From NCBI RefSeq assembly GCF_002294985.1, contig NZ_NSGE01000002.1, forward strand, positions 434,001-498,000: a DNA stretch of 64,000 nucleotides, written 5' to 3'. The notes beneath the pieces were generated by a model. It worked only from the letters and a program-made list of their open reading frames with translations, was not told the DNA's origin and did not search any database. The position numbers and the translations under genes are program-made. Each line of letters begins with the position of its first letter. The stretch's first letter is position 1. Below, in pieces: positions 46,442 through 56,071 of this stretch. The stretch is from Mesorhizobium sp. WSM3862. GTDB lineage: Bacteria > Pseudomonadota > Alphaproteobacteria > Rhizobiales > Rhizobiaceae.

Positions 46442-47563
46442 TCAGTTCCTCCGCTCCGTGACGGTGACGCTGAATTCGACGACGCTCAGCGCCTCGATCG
46501 CATCGAAATCCCAGTCGATGCCGAGGCCCGGCTCGTCCGGCGCCAGGGCGTGGCCGTTTTCGATCACCATCTTCTTGCCCGTCAACTCATCCAGCTGCGG
46601 AATATATTCCACATATTTGCCGTTCGGCACCGCGCAGGCCAGGCTGACATGCAGTTCCATCAGGAAATGCGGGCAGATCGGCATGTCGAAGGCTTCCGCC
46701 ATATGTGCCACCTTCAGCCAGGGCGTGATGCCGCCGATGCGGCCGACATCGACCTGGACGATGTTGCAGCCGCCCCTCTGCATATATTCGCGGAAATGGC
46801 GGATCGAATAGAGCGACTCGCCGACGGCGATCGGCGTCGCCGTCGAATTCGATAGCCGCACATGGCCGTCTATGTCGTCGGCCGGCAGCGGTTCCTCGAT
46901 CCAGGCGAGATCGAGATCGCGCAGCCGCTCGGCGCGCCGGATGGCTTCGTCGACGGCAAAACCCTGGTTGCAGTCGGTCATGATCTCATAGCCGTCGCCG
47001 ACCGCCTTGCGCACGGCCGACAACCGGGCAAAATCCTCGGCGCCGTGCGGCTTGCCGATCTTGACCTTCGAGCCGGTGAAGCCTTTCGCCTTGGCGGCCA
47101 GCGCATCTTCGACAAGCGCTTCAGTCTCGATGTGCAGCCAGCCGCCTTCGGTGGTGTAAAGCGGACAGCGGTGCTTGGCGCCGCCGGCAAGCTTCCAGAG
47201 CGGCAGCTTCTGCTTCTTCGCCCGAAGGTCCCAGAGCGCAGTGTCGATGGCGGCGAGCGCGATGGCCGTGATGGCGCCGATGGTGGTGGCGTGCGTGGCG
47301 AATTCGAGATCGTGCCAGATGGCCTCGATCCGGTCGGCATCCTCACCGATCAGGCGCGGCGCGAGGTGGTCGGCCAGAAGCCGCATCACCGAAGAGCCGC
47401 CGGTGCCGATCGTGTAGCTGTAGCCGATGCCGACCGCCCCGTCGACGTCGGTGATGGTGACGATCGGCGTCTCCTGGCTGACGAAACTCTGGATGGCGTC
47501 GGTGCGCTTCACCTTCGGCACCAGATCGACCATTGCAAGCTCGACTTTCTCGATCTTCGCCAT
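46442..47563 (-). CDS. Mandelate-racemase-subgroup enolase-superfamily enzyme, specificity unknown
   Basis: Second enolase-superfamily protein of the operon, 373 residues. The base motif is K-x-K in GSKVKIGKPHG, with metal ligands in IMTDCNQGF (D), AWIEEPLPADD (E), AVGESLYS (E), and His in CPHFLMELH. This is the mandelate-racemase-like pattern of sugar-acid dehydratases. It differs from FucD, so the operon has two. A sugar acid of the same stereochemical type (for example D-arabinonate or L-galactonate, which share enzymes with L-fucose) is a plausible substrate, but this is inference. It ends two bases before the mutarotase. Confidence 0.83.
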   Translation of the reverse strand: MAKIEKVELAMVDLVPKVKRTDAIQSFVSQETPIVTITDVDGAVGIGYSYTIGTGGSSVMRLLADHLAPRLIGEDADRIEAIWHDLEFATHATTIGAITAIALAAIDTALWDLRAKKQKLPLWKLAGGAKHRCPLYTTEGGWLHIETEALVEDALAAKAKGFTGSKVKIGKPHGAEDFARLSAVRKAVGDGYEIMTDCNQGFAVDEAIRRAERLRDLDLAWIEEPLPADDIDGHVRLSNSTATPIAVGESLYSIRHFREYMQRGGCNIVQVDVGRIGGITPWLKVAHMAEAFDMPICPHFLMELHVSLACAVPNGKYVEYIPQLDELTGKKMVIENGHALAPDEPGLGIDWDFDAIEALSVVEFSVTVTERRN

Positions 47564-47565
47564 CG

Positions 47566-48663
47566 TCAGGCCCTCAAGGATTTGCCGGTTTCCGCGGAAA
47601 AGAGATGCGCCTGCGACAGGTCGAAGCTCATCGCCACGCGATCGCCCGCCCGCAATGGCCTCGGGTTCAGCATCCGCGAAACCCAGTCGCGGCGGTCGAA
47701 CTCGGCGAACACCAGCGTCTCGTTGCCGAGCGGCTCGGTCACCGTCACCGGCAGCTCGATCTCGTGGACGTCAGCGGCATCGCCCGAATGCAGGCCGTGG
47801 CCCACGGGGTAGAGGTCGTCGGGACGCAGGCCGAACACTACCTTGTCGCCGGCGTTCACCTTGGCCTTGAAGCGGCCTGGCAGCGGCAGGCTCTGTCCGC
47901 CGGAAAAGACGATTTTGCCGTCGTCCACGGTCGCCTCCTGCAGGTTCATCGGCGGCGAGCCGATGAAGCCCGCCACGAAGCGTGTCGCCGGCCGCTGGAA
48001 GACCTCGTCCGGCGTGCCGACCTGCTCGATGTTGCCGTCCCGCATGATGACGATGCGGTCGGCGAGCGTCATCGCCTCGACCTGGTCGTGAGTGACGTAG
48101 ATGACGGTGGACTTCACCTTGGCGTGCAGCTTCTTGATCTCGGTACGCATCTGCGTGCGCAGCTTGGCGTCGAGATTGCTGAGCGGCTCGTCGAACAGGA
48201 AGACGTCCGGATCGCGCACGATGGCGCGGCCCATGGCGACGCGCTGGCGCTGGCCGCCGGAAAGCTGGGAGGGGCGGCGCTCGAGCAGCGCATCGAGGCC
48301 GAGAATGGCCGAGGCCTCGGCGACGCGACGGTCCATCTCTTCCTTCGGCGCGCCGGCGATCTTCAGGGAGAAACCAAGGTTTTCGCGCACCGTCATGTGC
48401 GGATAAAGTGCGTAGGATTGGAACACCATCGAGATGTTGCGCGAACGCGGCGGCAGATCGTTGACGATGCGGTCGCCGATCTCGATCGTGCCGCCGGAGA
48501 TGTCTTCCAGCCCGGCGATCATGCGCAGCGTGGTCGACTTGCCGCAGCCGGACGGCCCGACCAGCGCGATGAATTCGCGGTCGGCGACATCGAGGTCGAT
48601 GCCGTGCACGATCTCCATGTTGCCGTAACGCTTGGTCAGTTTCTTGAGCGAGACAATCGCCAT
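47566..48663 (-). CDS. Sugar ABC transporter ATP-binding protein (MalK/UgpC family)
   Basis: ATPase of a CUT1 carbohydrate importer, 365 residues. Walker A is GPSGCGKSTT, the signature is LSGGQRQR, Walker B is VFLFDEPLSNLDAK, and the switch histidine is in YVTHDQVEAM. The C-terminal extra domain (about 240-365) is the MalK-type regulatory/TOBE fold. It follows the permease genes (4 bases) and precedes the enolase gene (2 bases), so import and catabolism are one transcript. Cytoplasmic, membrane-associated. Confidence 0.93.
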   Translation of the reverse strand: MAIVSLKKLTKRYGNMEIVHGIDLDVADREFIALVGPSGCGKSTTLRMIAGLEDISGGTIEIGDRIVNDLPPRSRNISMVFQSYALYPHMTVRENLGFSLKIAGAPKEEMDRRVAEASAILGLDALLERRPSQLSGGQRQRVAMGRAIVRDPDVFLFDEPLSNLDAKLRTQMRTEIKKLHAKVKSTVIYVTHDQVEAMTLADRIVIMRDGNIEQVGTPDEVFQRPATRFVAGFIGSPPMNLQEATVDDGKIVFSGGQSLPLPGRFKAKVNAGDKVVFGLRPDDLYPVGHGLHSGDAADVHEIELPVTVTEPLGNETLVFAEFDRRDWVSRMLNPRPLRAGDRVAMSFDLSQAHLFSAETGKSLRA

Positions 48664-48667
48664 CGGA

Positions 48668-49534
48668 TCAACCTTTCACCGCGCCGGAAGTCAGGCCGCC
48701 GACGAGGTGTTTCTGGACGATGAAGGTAAGGAGCAGCGCCGGGATGATCATCACCACCGCCAGCGCGCACATGCCGCGCCAGTCGATGGTGAATTCGGCG
48801 GTGTAGTCGAGCAGCCCGACGGGGAGCGTCTTGGAATTGATCGAGCGCGTCAGCTGCGAGGCGAGCGCGAATTCGTTCCAGGAGGTAAGGAAGGCGAAGA
48901 TGCCGGCCGACGCGATGCCTGGCCCGGCGAGTGGAAACTCGACCTGCCAGAAGGCCTGCCAGCGCGTGCAGCCATCGATTTGCGCGGCCTCGGCGAGATC
49001 CTTCGGCACCTGGCGGAAGAAGCCGTCGATCAGCCAGATGGTGAACGGCACATTGAGCGCGACATAGGCGAGGATCAGGCCGAAATGCGTGTCGATGATG
49101 TCGAGCCGCGCATAGACGAAAAATAGCGGCAGCGACAGCGCGATGCCGGGCACGGTGCGGGTCAGCATCAGGCCGAGGAACATCGCCGACTTGCCGCGGA
49201 AACGGTAGCGCGCGAAAGCGTAGCCACCGGCCATGCCGATGGCGATGGCAATGACGGTCGAGGTCACCGAGATGATCAGGGAATTGCGGAAATAGTCGAG
49301 GACGGGAATGCCGCCCTTGCCGACACCGCTGAACATGGCGACGTAGGCATCGAGCGAGACCTGCTGCGGGATCCAGACCGGCGGCTTGGCAAGGATCTCG
49401 ACCGTCGGCCGCAGCGAGGACAGCACGATCCAGATGCCGGGCAGACAGATCAAAAGCATGGCGAGGAACAGGCCGACGCGGTGGGCGACGACGCCGGCGC
49501 GGCGCCTCAGACGGGCGGATGCGTTGGCGTCCAT
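48668..49534 (-). CDS. Sugar ABC transporter permease (MalG family)
   Basis: CUT1 permease of 288 residues from the ATG at 49534 (GGAG eight bases upstream). GTG starts nine bases earlier would overlap the previous stop. Hydrophobic segment one is at about 20-40, with WIVLSSLRPTVEIL after it. The EAA loop is AEAAQIDGCTRWQAFWQVEFPLAGPG near residue 195. The WNEFALA motif and a short C-terminus are typical of MalG. It pairs with the MalF-type gene two bases upstream. Confidence 0.9.
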   Translation of the reverse strand: MDANASARLRRRAGVVAHRVGLFLAMLLICLPGIWIVLSSLRPTVEILAKPPVWIPQQVSLDAYVAMFSGVGKGGIPVLDYFRNSLIISVTSTVIAIAIGMAGGYAFARYRFRGKSAMFLGLMLTRTVPGIALSLPLFFVYARLDIIDTHFGLILAYVALNVPFTIWLIDGFFRQVPKDLAEAAQIDGCTRWQAFWQVEFPLAGPGIASAGIFAFLTSWNEFALASQLTRSINSKTLPVGLLDYTAEFTIDWRGMCALAVVMIIPALLLTFIVQKHLVGGLTSGAVKG

Positions 49535-49536
49535 CG

Positions 49537-50433
49537 TCACCACTCCGCGCCGATCTGGGTCCGTGCCGCGGCGAGCTTCTTGAAGAAATAGACGGTGAAG
49601 ACGATCGACAGCAGGATCGAGAAATAGGCCATCGCATTGGCCACGCCCATGCGCGCGTCACTGTAGGCGGTGCGCGCGACCAGCGTCCACAACAGTTCCG
49701 TGCGACCGGCTGGGCCGCCATCGGTCATGATCTTGACGATGTCGTAGGCGCGCGCAACGTCGAGCGAGCGGATGGTCATGGCGATATAGGCGAAGGGCAT
49801 GATGAAGGGCCAGGTCACATAGCGGAAGGTTTGCCACGGCGTGCAGCCGTCGACGCGTGCCGCTTCGACCGGCTCCTTCGGCATGGCGAGCAGGCCGGCG
49901 AGGATCAGGATCGCGAAGATCGAGGTCGACGACCAGATCTCCGCGACTGAAATGGCGATGAAGGCGAGATGGCCTTCGATCAGCCAGGGAATGGCGTCCC
50001 GCGTGATGCCTAGCGACTGCAGCGCGTTGTTCACCAAGCCGATATTGTCGTTGAACATGAACTTGAACTGGAAGCCGACCAGGATCGGCGAGAACATCAT
50101 CGGGAACATCATGATGGTGCGCAGCAACCGCTGGCCGCGGCTTGCCTTCTCGACCAGCAGCGCGAGGCCGAGACCGAGCAGCATTTCGAGATTGAGCGCG
50201 ATGGTGAGCAGGAGCACGGTGCGGCCGAAGGCCCACCAGAAATTCGCGTCGGACAGAATGTTGCGATAGTTGCGCAGGCCGATGAAGGTGAAGAAGGTTT
50301 CCGGCCGCGTCAGCCTGAACGGCGTGAAGCTCGAATAGAATGACAGGCAGAGCGGCACGACCACCACGGCCGCCAGAACGAGCACGGCCGGCAGCAGAAG
50401 AAGCGTTGGCGCGGAAAGCCGCTTGGCCGTCAT
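49537..50433 (-). CDS. Sugar ABC transporter permease (MalF family)
   Basis: CUT1 permease of 298 residues from the ATG at 50433; a GTG 24 bases earlier is an alternative. The first membrane segment is at about 9-30 (TLLLLPAVLVLAAVVVVPL), then FYSSFTPFRLT. The EAA loop is VEAARVDGCTPWQTFRYVTWPFIMP near residue 190. LMTDGGPAGRTELL-type periplasmic loops are present (KIMTDGGPAG). It lies between the binding-protein gene (106 bases) and its partner permease. Confidence 0.9.
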   Translation of the reverse strand: MTAKRLSAPTLLLLPAVLVLAAVVVVPLCLSFYSSFTPFRLTRPETFFTFIGLRNYRNILSDANFWWAFGRTVLLLTIALNLEMLLGLGLALLVEKASRGQRLLRTIMMFPMMFSPILVGFQFKFMFNDNIGLVNNALQSLGITRDAIPWLIEGHLAFIAISVAEIWSSTSIFAILILAGLLAMPKEPVEAARVDGCTPWQTFRYVTWPFIMPFAYIAMTIRSLDVARAYDIVKIMTDGGPAGRTELLWTLVARTAYSDARMGVANAMAYFSILLSIVFTVYFFKKLAAARTQIGAEW

Positions 50434-50539
50434 GCAAAGTCCCAAAATTGTTTGCACGGCCGGCGATCCAATCGCAGGGCGGCCGCCTCGGTCAAAGCGG
50501 CGCCGGTCGTGAAGACCGGCGCCGCTGGGAGGATAGTCC

Positions 50540-51853
50540 TTAGAGCTTGCCGGCGTCCTCGAGGATCTGCGTCGCCTTGGCGGCAGCGTCGTCGAGCGCC
50601 TGCTTGGAGGTCTTGTCGCCGAGGATGGCGGCCTGAAGTTCGGGATAGACCGCGTTGGAGATCTCGATCCATTCCGGCGTCTGCGGCACCGGGAAGGCGT
50701 TCCTGGCGGCTTCCTGGAAGGCCTGCAGCACTTCGGTTTTGTAAGGATCGGACTTGGCCTGCTCGAGGTCCCATTCCCACACCTTGGTGCGGGTGGGCAG
50801 CGGGCCGGCCGCGGCTTCCAGCTTCTGGCTGTCCTCGTTGGTCAGCCACCAGACGAGGGAGGCGGCGGCCTCCTTGTTGGCGCAGTTTTCGGTCACCGAG
50901 AAGCCATGCGCGCCGGACCAGCCCGAGCGCTTGCCGGATGAGCCCTTCGGCTGCACCTTGACGCCGACATTGCCGGCGACCTTGGACGACTTCGGGTCGT
51001 TGAAGAAGCCGGCCCAGCCCGGCCAGTCGAGGTTGAGCGCCACCGTGCCGGACGCGAACCCCTGGCCGAGATCATCCCACAAATAGTTGGTCGTGCCGGC
51101 GGGCACAGCCTTGGCCTTGTAGAGCTTGACGAACCAGTCGAGCGCCTTGACGCCGGCCTCGGAGTTGAAGGCAGGCTTGCCGTCCTTGTCGAGATATTCG
51201 CCGCCGTCGGCGATCAGCATCTCGTAGAAGCGGCCGTTGATCGCCTCTTCCTTGCCGGCATATTGCGTGCCGTAGAAGTCGGGCGGGCTGGCGAAGAATT
51301 CCGCCTGCTGAGCCATCTCGTCGAAGGTGTCCGGCGGGGCGAGCTCCTCGCCGTACTTCTCCTTGTAGGCCTTCTTCTTGGCCTCGTCCTGGTAGAGGCT
51401 CTTCTGGTAGTAGAGCGCCGAGACGTCGAACTGCGCGCGCGGCAGCATCACCAGCTTGCCGTCGAGCGTACCGGCGGCGATGTTGGCCGGGACGAAAGCG
51501 TCGATCTCCTCCTTCGGCAGCAGCTTGGCGAGGTCAGTGTAGATGCCTGGATATTGGGGCGCGAACGAGGTGTGGTTGGAGCCGACGCACCAGGTGATCG
51601 AGTTGGAGGCGATGTCCGACTTGATCTCCTTGTCGAGATCGAAGTGGTTCTTCTTGGAGATGACGTTGACCTTGGCGCCGGTCGCCTTCTCCCACTCGCC
51701 GATGCGCGCGTAGAGTTTTTCGTATTGCTGGCCGCCGATCAGCTTGGCGTCGATCGTGACGCCGGTGAACTTGCCCGGCAGGTCGGCCGCAAAGACCGCA
51801 CCCGATGCCATGAGCAATGCGCCGGCGGCGACGCCGGAAAGCAGTCTGTTCAT
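50540..51853 (-). CDS. Sugar-binding periplasmic protein (family 1 extracellular solute-binding)
   Basis: Carbohydrate-binding protein of the CUT1 importer, 437 residues. It has a signal peptide with a hydrophobic core of about 5-20 and cleavage after VFA near residue 22. QQYEKLYARIGEWEKATGAKVNV is the N-terminal lobe start, and WWLTNEDSQKLEA is near the end. GGGAGGA lies before the ATG. It is the first gene of the ten-gene leftward operon and is divergent from the IclR regulator. L-fucose or a fucoside is the inferred ligand from the downstream enzymes. Confidence 0.9.
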   Translation of the reverse strand: MNRLLSGVAAGALLMASGAVFAADLPGKFTGVTIDAKLIGGQQYEKLYARIGEWEKATGAKVNVISKKNHFDLDKEIKSDIASNSITWCVGSNHTSFAPQYPGIYTDLAKLLPKEEIDAFVPANIAAGTLDGKLVMLPRAQFDVSALYYQKSLYQDEAKKKAYKEKYGEELAPPDTFDEMAQQAEFFASPPDFYGTQYAGKEEAINGRFYEMLIADGGEYLDKDGKPAFNSEAGVKALDWFVKLYKAKAVPAGTTNYLWDDLGQGFASGTVALNLDWPGWAGFFNDPKSSKVAGNVGVKVQPKGSSGKRSGWSGAHGFSVTENCANKEAAASLVWWLTNEDSQKLEAAAGPLPTRTKVWEWDLEQAKSDPYKTEVLQAFQEAARNAFPVPQTPEWIEISNAVYPELQAAILGDKTSKQALDDAAAKATQILEDAGKL

Positions 51854-52009
51854 GAATATCCTCCCTGGAACGGCCGCAGGCCGTCATGGCTGAAGCTCCA
51901 TGCTTCATTCATATGCAAACAAATTATTCATAAGTCGTCAAGCCGAAACTTCTTCCCTATGAAGGCTGTCTTGCGTATATGAAGATCACAATTCACCAGA
52001 GGGCATCGG
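51854..52009. promoter_or_regulatory. Divergent control region, sugar operon / IclR gene
   Basis: A 156-base spacer, AT-rich in its centre. ATTCATA occurs twice as a direct repeat (51907-51913 and 51926-51932), 19 bases apart, a spacing that puts both on one helix face. TTGACG on the minus strand (51941-51936) could be a -35 for the sugar operon, but no good -10 follows. The repeats are a candidate IclR-family operator. Confidence 0.4.
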
Positions 52010-52795
52010 GTGCAGGACGACGAGGAAGATCGCTATCGCGCGCCGGCACTGGACAAGGGGCTGGACATTCTGGAACTGCTCGCCAGCGTCGATGGCGGCC
52101 TGACCCAGGCCGAGATCGCCAAGCGGCTCGACCGCAGCCCGAACGAATTTTACCGGATGCTCGACCGTCTGGTGAAACGCGGCTACGTCACCCGGCCAGA
52201 CGGCGACCGCTATTCGCTGACCCTGAAGCTGTTCGGGCTTGGCCAGCTGCATGCACCGGTGCGCAGGCTGGTCTCCTACGCCACCTCGATCATGCGCGAG
52301 CTGGCCGAGACCTCCTGGCAGGCAAACCAGCTCGTCGTGTTCGACCGCGGCAGCGCCGTGGTCATTGCCCAGCAGGAAGCGCCGCGATACTGGGGCATCT
52401 CGATCCGCGTCGGCTCGCATATCAGCCTGTTCGACACCGGCTCGGGACATGTGCTGCTGGCCTTCCGCTCGCCGGAAGAGCGCGAGATGATGATCGCCGA
52501 GCATTTGCGCAGCAACGAGGAGATGAAGTTGTCGCCCGACTTCTTCGCCCGCCTTGACCAGGTGCGCGATCGTGGCTACGAGATGATGGCTTCGCTGCAG
52601 ACCGCCGGCGTCTACAATCTGTCGGCGCCGGTGCTCGGTTCCGACGGGCACGGCATCGCCGCGCTCACCATACCCTATATCACTCTGGTCAACGCGCCGG
52701 CAGCGCCCGATATCACCAGGACCATCACGCTGCTCCAGGCAGCAGCGGCCCGCCTGTCGCAACTCGCCGGGTCGGATGTCAGGTCAAAGGAATAA
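52010..52795 (+). CDS. IclR-family transcriptional regulator of the fucose-type operon
   Basis: IclR regulator of 261 residues. The N-terminal winged helix is at about 10-65 (LTQAEIAKRLDRSPNEFYRML), and the effector-binding IclR domain at about 80-255. Start is GTG 52010 with AGAGGG upstream. It is divergent from the sugar importer/catabolic operon and 120 bases upstream of the lactonase, so it likely controls both directions in response to a sugar-acid or lactone. Whether it represses or activates is not visible. Confidence 0.88.
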   Translation: MQDDEEDRYRAPALDKGLDILELLASVDGGLTQAEIAKRLDRSPNEFYRMLDRLVKRGYVTRPDGDRYSLTLKLFGLGQLHAPVRRLVSYATSIMRELAETSWQANQLVVFDRGSAVVIAQQEAPRYWGISIRVGSHISLFDTGSGHVLLAFRSPEEREMMIAEHLRSNEEMKLSPDFFARLDQVRDRGYEMMASLQTAGVYNLSAPVLGSDGHGIAALTIPYITLVNAPAAPDITRTITLLQAAAARLSQLAGSDVRSKE

Positions 52796-52915
52796 TTCTT
52801 ATTTGAATGGCGAATTCTCCGGTGAGATGATCGAGTCCATGTCTGAAGCATGTCGTTTGCGCAAAAGCCGCTGCGCAATTCGGGCCACGTGGATAGCGCG
52901 ACAAGGGAGGAAGCC

Positions 52916-53752
52916 ATGATCGTCGATACCCACCTGCATCTCATCGACAGGGCGGCGCTACGCTATCCCTGGCTGTCCGGCGTGCCGGCCCTCGACCGCG
53001 ATTTTTCCCACGACGAATACGCCACCGAGGCGCGCCGCGCGGGCATAGAATTGGCGCTCCATATGGAGGTCGACGTCCACCCGGCAGATATCGCGGCTGA
53101 GACAGGCCTTGTCGAAGGACTGTCGAACAAGCCCGGCAGCCTGGTGCGGGGCGCGATCGTGTCTTGCCGGCCGGAAGAACCTGGCTTCGCCGCCTGGCTG
53201 GACAAGGTGAAGGCCGATCCATTTGTCAAAGGATTCCGCCGCGTGCTGCATGTCGTGCCCGACGACGTCTCCGAGGGCGCCCTGTTCCGCGAGAACATCA
53301 GGCGCATCGCCGGCAGCGGGCTGACCTTCGATCTTTGCGTCCTGCCGCGACAGATGAGCCAAGCGATCGCGCTGGTCGATTTGGCGCCTGACGTGCAATT
53401 CGTTCTCGATCATTGCGGCGTGCCCGACATCCAGGGCAAGGCCCAGCATCCCTGGCGCGAGCAGATCGCCGAGATCGCCCGGCGCCCCAATGTCGTCGGC
53501 AAGATCTCCGGCGTCGTCGCCTATGCCGATCCGGCGAGCTGGACCGTCGAGACCCTGCGGCCTTATGTCGAGCACACGATCGGCAGCTTCGGCTGGGATC
53601 GCGTCGTGTGGGGCAGCGACTGGCCGGTCTGCACGCTCGGCGGCGGACTGCTCGGCTGGGTGGCGGCGACGCACGCCCTCCTTGCCGGGGCGAGCGAAAC
53701 CGAGCGCGCGAAACTGCTCTCCGGCAACGCGAAGAAGCTCTGGCGGCTGTGA
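52916..53752 (+). CDS. Amidohydrolase-superfamily sugar lactonase (COG3618, likely L-fuconolactonase)
   Basis: Amidohydrolase of 278 residues. It has DTHLHLID at the N-terminus (H-x-H metal pair), FVLDHCGVPD in the middle and WGSDWPVC near the end (catalytic Asp). COG3618 includes the characterised L-fucono-1,5-lactonase, and the neighbouring fuconate dehydratase makes that the likely job: hydrolysing L-fuconolactone to L-fuconate. GGGAGG precedes ATG 52916. It follows the IclR gene and ends 25 bases from a convergent operon. Confidence 0.86.
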   Translation: MIVDTHLHLIDRAALRYPWLSGVPALDRDFSHDEYATEARRAGIELALHMEVDVHPADIAAETGLVEGLSNKPGSLVRGAIVSCRPEEPGFAAWLDKVKADPFVKGFRRVLHVVPDDVSEGALFRENIRRIAGSGLTFDLCVLPRQMSQAIALVDLAPDVQFVLDHCGVPDIQGKAQHPWREQIAEIARRPNVVGKISGVVAYADPASWTVETLRPYVEHTIGSFGWDRVVWGSDWPVCTLGGGLLGWVAATHALLAGASETERAKLLSGNAKKLWRL

Positions 53753-53777
53753 GCCGCAAGGCCGATGCCTGACTGTA

Positions 53778-54917
53778 TTAGCGGGGCGCCGCGAAGCTCT
53801 GCCGGAACAAGCGATTGATGTCGGCGACGACGCGGGGGGCGTCCTGCCGGCCGGCAAGACCCTCGTTGAGGCGATCGGACGCCGCCTGCTGAAACGCCAT
53901 GTAGCCGTCGTGGCGCGGGCGCACCCAGGCGCCTTCCAGCGTCGCCCGCGTGCCGCGGTAGAAGTCGCCCGTCGCGACATTCACGGCTTCGTCCTCCCAG
54001 GCGGCGGCATGGCCGGGCTGGCCGCCGGCGGCGGCATAGAGGCCGCGCTGCACGTCGCCGCTGGCGATCCAGTAGGCGAAGTCGATCGCTTCCTCGCCGG
54101 CAGCGGAAAAGGCGGAGACGGCGATGCCGGTGCCGCCGAGCGCGGAGCCGACCGGGCCGTTGCCGCCCACAGTCGGCATGTCGCAAAAGAAGAGCCGGTT
54201 CGGCCGGAAGCCTGCAGTGGCATAGGGCACGTAGCCATAGATCAGCGGCGCGCAGGCGATGCGCGAGCCGGCCTCGGCCATCTTTTCGAACACCGCAATC
54301 GGATCCATCGTCAAGCACTCGGGATGGAGGAGTGCCGCGATCTCACGCAGCATTTCGAAGACGGTCTCGCCGGTATCGGGATCGATCAGATCGCTCGGGC
54401 TTTCGACTGCACATGGCCGGCCGAGATCGGCGGCAAGCGTGAAGAAGCACATCAGCGAGTGCGGCGGCCTCAGCGGCAAGAGCACTCGGCCCCGCTGGGC
54501 AAGCTCCAGCACTTCGGTCCAGATCTTCGGCGCGGCGTCTATCAAATCGGGTCGCCAGGCCTGCACCTGCGTCGCGGCGTCGATCGGAAAGGCCCATTGC
54601 CGGTCCTGCCAAGTGTAGCTCGGATAGGATCGGCCGACGCTTGCCTTCGCCAGCGCTTCGCGCTCCGCCTCGCGGCCGGGCACGTCGAGCGGGGCCAGGC
54701 ACTTCTCGGCGGTGATCTGGCCGACATGCGGATGATCGATGACGATCAGGTCGTAGGCGCGGGCGAGTTCTTCGACAGAGAAGGACTCGAAGTCCTGCAG
54801 CGAGCGCTTCTCCCACTCGATGGAGACGCCGGTCTTTTCCTGCCACAGCCTGGAGCACGCGATCATCGGATCATAGCCGCGCGGATGGTTCCAGGTCATG
54901 CCCTTGAGTGTCGTCAC
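53778..54917 (-). CDS. Solute-binding-protein homologue without a signal peptide
   Basis: 379-residue protein with the two-lobe fold and sequence pattern of family 1 extracellular solute-binding proteins (TWNHPRGYDPMIACSRLWQ, YDLIVIDHPHVGQI, later AGSRIACAPLIYGY). However, the N-terminus has no signal peptide: it begins [13 protein letters not shown]. The GTG start at 54917 overlaps the CoA-transferase stop (GTGA), so no upstream signal can be added. It therefore should stay in the cytoplasm. No permease or ATPase accompanies it. A ligand-sensing or metabolite-binding role with the CoA-transferase is one possibility; the function is unknown. Confidence 0.75.
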   Translation of the reverse strand: MTTLKGMTWNHPRGYDPMIACSRLWQEKTGVSIEWEKRSLQDFESFSVEELARAYDLIVIDHPHVGQITAEKCLAPLDVPGREAEREALAKASVGRSYPSYTWQDRQWAFPIDAATQVQAWRPDLIDAAPKIWTEVLELAQRGRVLLPLRPPHSLMCFFTLAADLGRPCAVESPSDLIDPDTGETVFEMLREIAALLHPECLTMDPIAVFEKMAEAGSRIACAPLIYGYVPYATAGFRPNRLFFCDMPTVGGNGPVGSALGGTGIAVSAFSAAGEEAIDFAYWIASGDVQRGLYAAAGGQPGHAAAWEDEAVNVATGDFYRGTRATLEGAWVRPRHDGYMAFQQAASDRLNEGLAGRQDAPRVVADINRLFRQSFAAPR

Positions 54918-56071
54918 AGGCCGAACTCCTTGCGGATTTTTGCGCTGTGCTCGCCGACGCGCGGCGCCGCCTGCTCGACTTTGGCGCGCATGCCGTCGAT
55001 CCTGAGCGGTGACCGCGTGGTATCGATCGAAACACCGTCCTCGCGCGTCACGGTTTGCAGCAGGTCGAGCGCCTTGAAGCCGTCGCTTTCCAGCACCTCT
55101 TTCCAGTTCAGCACCTTCGCGCACCAGATGTCGGCGGGCTCGAGGATCGCCAGCCATTCGTCGACCGACTTCTGCGCGATGCGTTGCGCGATGATCGCCT
55201 TGATCTCGTCGCGTGCTGTGAACCAGGTCGCCGGCTGGTCGCGATAGGGCGCCAGCCCCTCGATCTCGAGCAGGTCGGCGAGCTTCGGGATCGGCGTCAT
55301 GGCGATCGCCAGGAAGCCGTCCTTGGCCGGATAGACTCCGTAGGGCGCCGCCAGATAGGCGTGGGCGCTATGGAACGACGAACGGCGCGGCAGCCGCCGG
55401 CCGTCATTGAGATGCGTCGTCAGCACCTCGAACTGGAGGTCGATCAGCGCCTCGAACAGGCTGGTCTCGACATGGCTGCCCGCGCCGGTGATGCCGCGCC
55501 GGACCAGTGCTGCAAGGATGCCTTGCGCACAGGCGGCGCCGGCCAGCATGTCGGCGATTGCCAGGCCGAACGGCACCGGACCCTGATCTTCGTCGCCGTT
55601 CAGCCACATGACGCCGGAGCGCGCCTGGGCAAGCAGGTCCTGGCCCGGACGCTTTACCCACGGTCCTTCCTCGCCATAGCCGCTGATCGAGGCGTAGACC
55701 AGGCGCGGATTGATCGTGCGCACATGCTCGTAATCGAGGCCGAGCCGCTCGATGACGCCGGGCCGGAAGTTCTGAATCAGCACGTCGGCCTTGGCGAGCA
55801 GCCCGCGCAGCGCTTTAAGGTCGTCGTCGTTCTTCAGATCGACCGCAAAGCTTTCCTTGGCACGGTTGATGGCGTGGAAGATGGTGGAATCACCACCGAT
55901 CTCGGTGTCGCTGAGATAGAGCCGGCGCGACAGGTCGCCACCATCGGGCCGCTCGATCTTGATGACGCGGGCACCAAGGTCGAGGAGCCTCAGCGAGCAG
56001 TAAGGTCCCGACAGGAACTGGCTCATGTCGACAACGACAAGGCCGGACAGCGGCTGTTCGGCGGCCATCAT
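54914..56071 (-). CDS. Class III (CaiB/BaiF) CoA-transferase
   Basis: Family III CoA-transferase of 385 residues. It starts [18 protein letters not shown] and has [16 protein letters not shown], the typical CoA-binding entry. The catalytic aspartate is probably D145 in [13 protein letters not shown]. It overlaps the MaoC-like gene by four bases at its start and the binding-protein homologue at its end. Such enzymes move CoA between carboxylic acids (carnitine, oxalate, itaconate, racemase reactions). The acid used here is unknown; carnitine is only the family name. Confidence 0.88.
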   Translation of the reverse strand: MMAAEQPLSGLVVVDMSQFLSGPYCSLRLLDLGARVIKIERPDGGDLSRRLYLSDTEIGGDSTIFHAINRAKESFAVDLKNDDDLKALRGLLAKADVLIQNFRPGVIERLGLDYEHVRTINPRLVYASISGYGEEGPWVKRPGQDLLAQARSGVMWLNGDEDQGPVPFGLAIADMLAGAACAQGILAALVRRGITGAGSHVETSLFEALIDLQFEVLTTHLNDGRRLPRRSSFHSAHAYLAAPYGVYPAKDGFLAIAMTPIPKLADLLEIEGLAPYRDQPATWFTARDEIKAIIAQRIAQKSVDEWLAILEPADIWCAKVLNWKEVLESDGFKALDLLQTVTREDGVSIDTTRSPLRIDGMRAKVEQAAPRVGEHSAKIRKEFGL

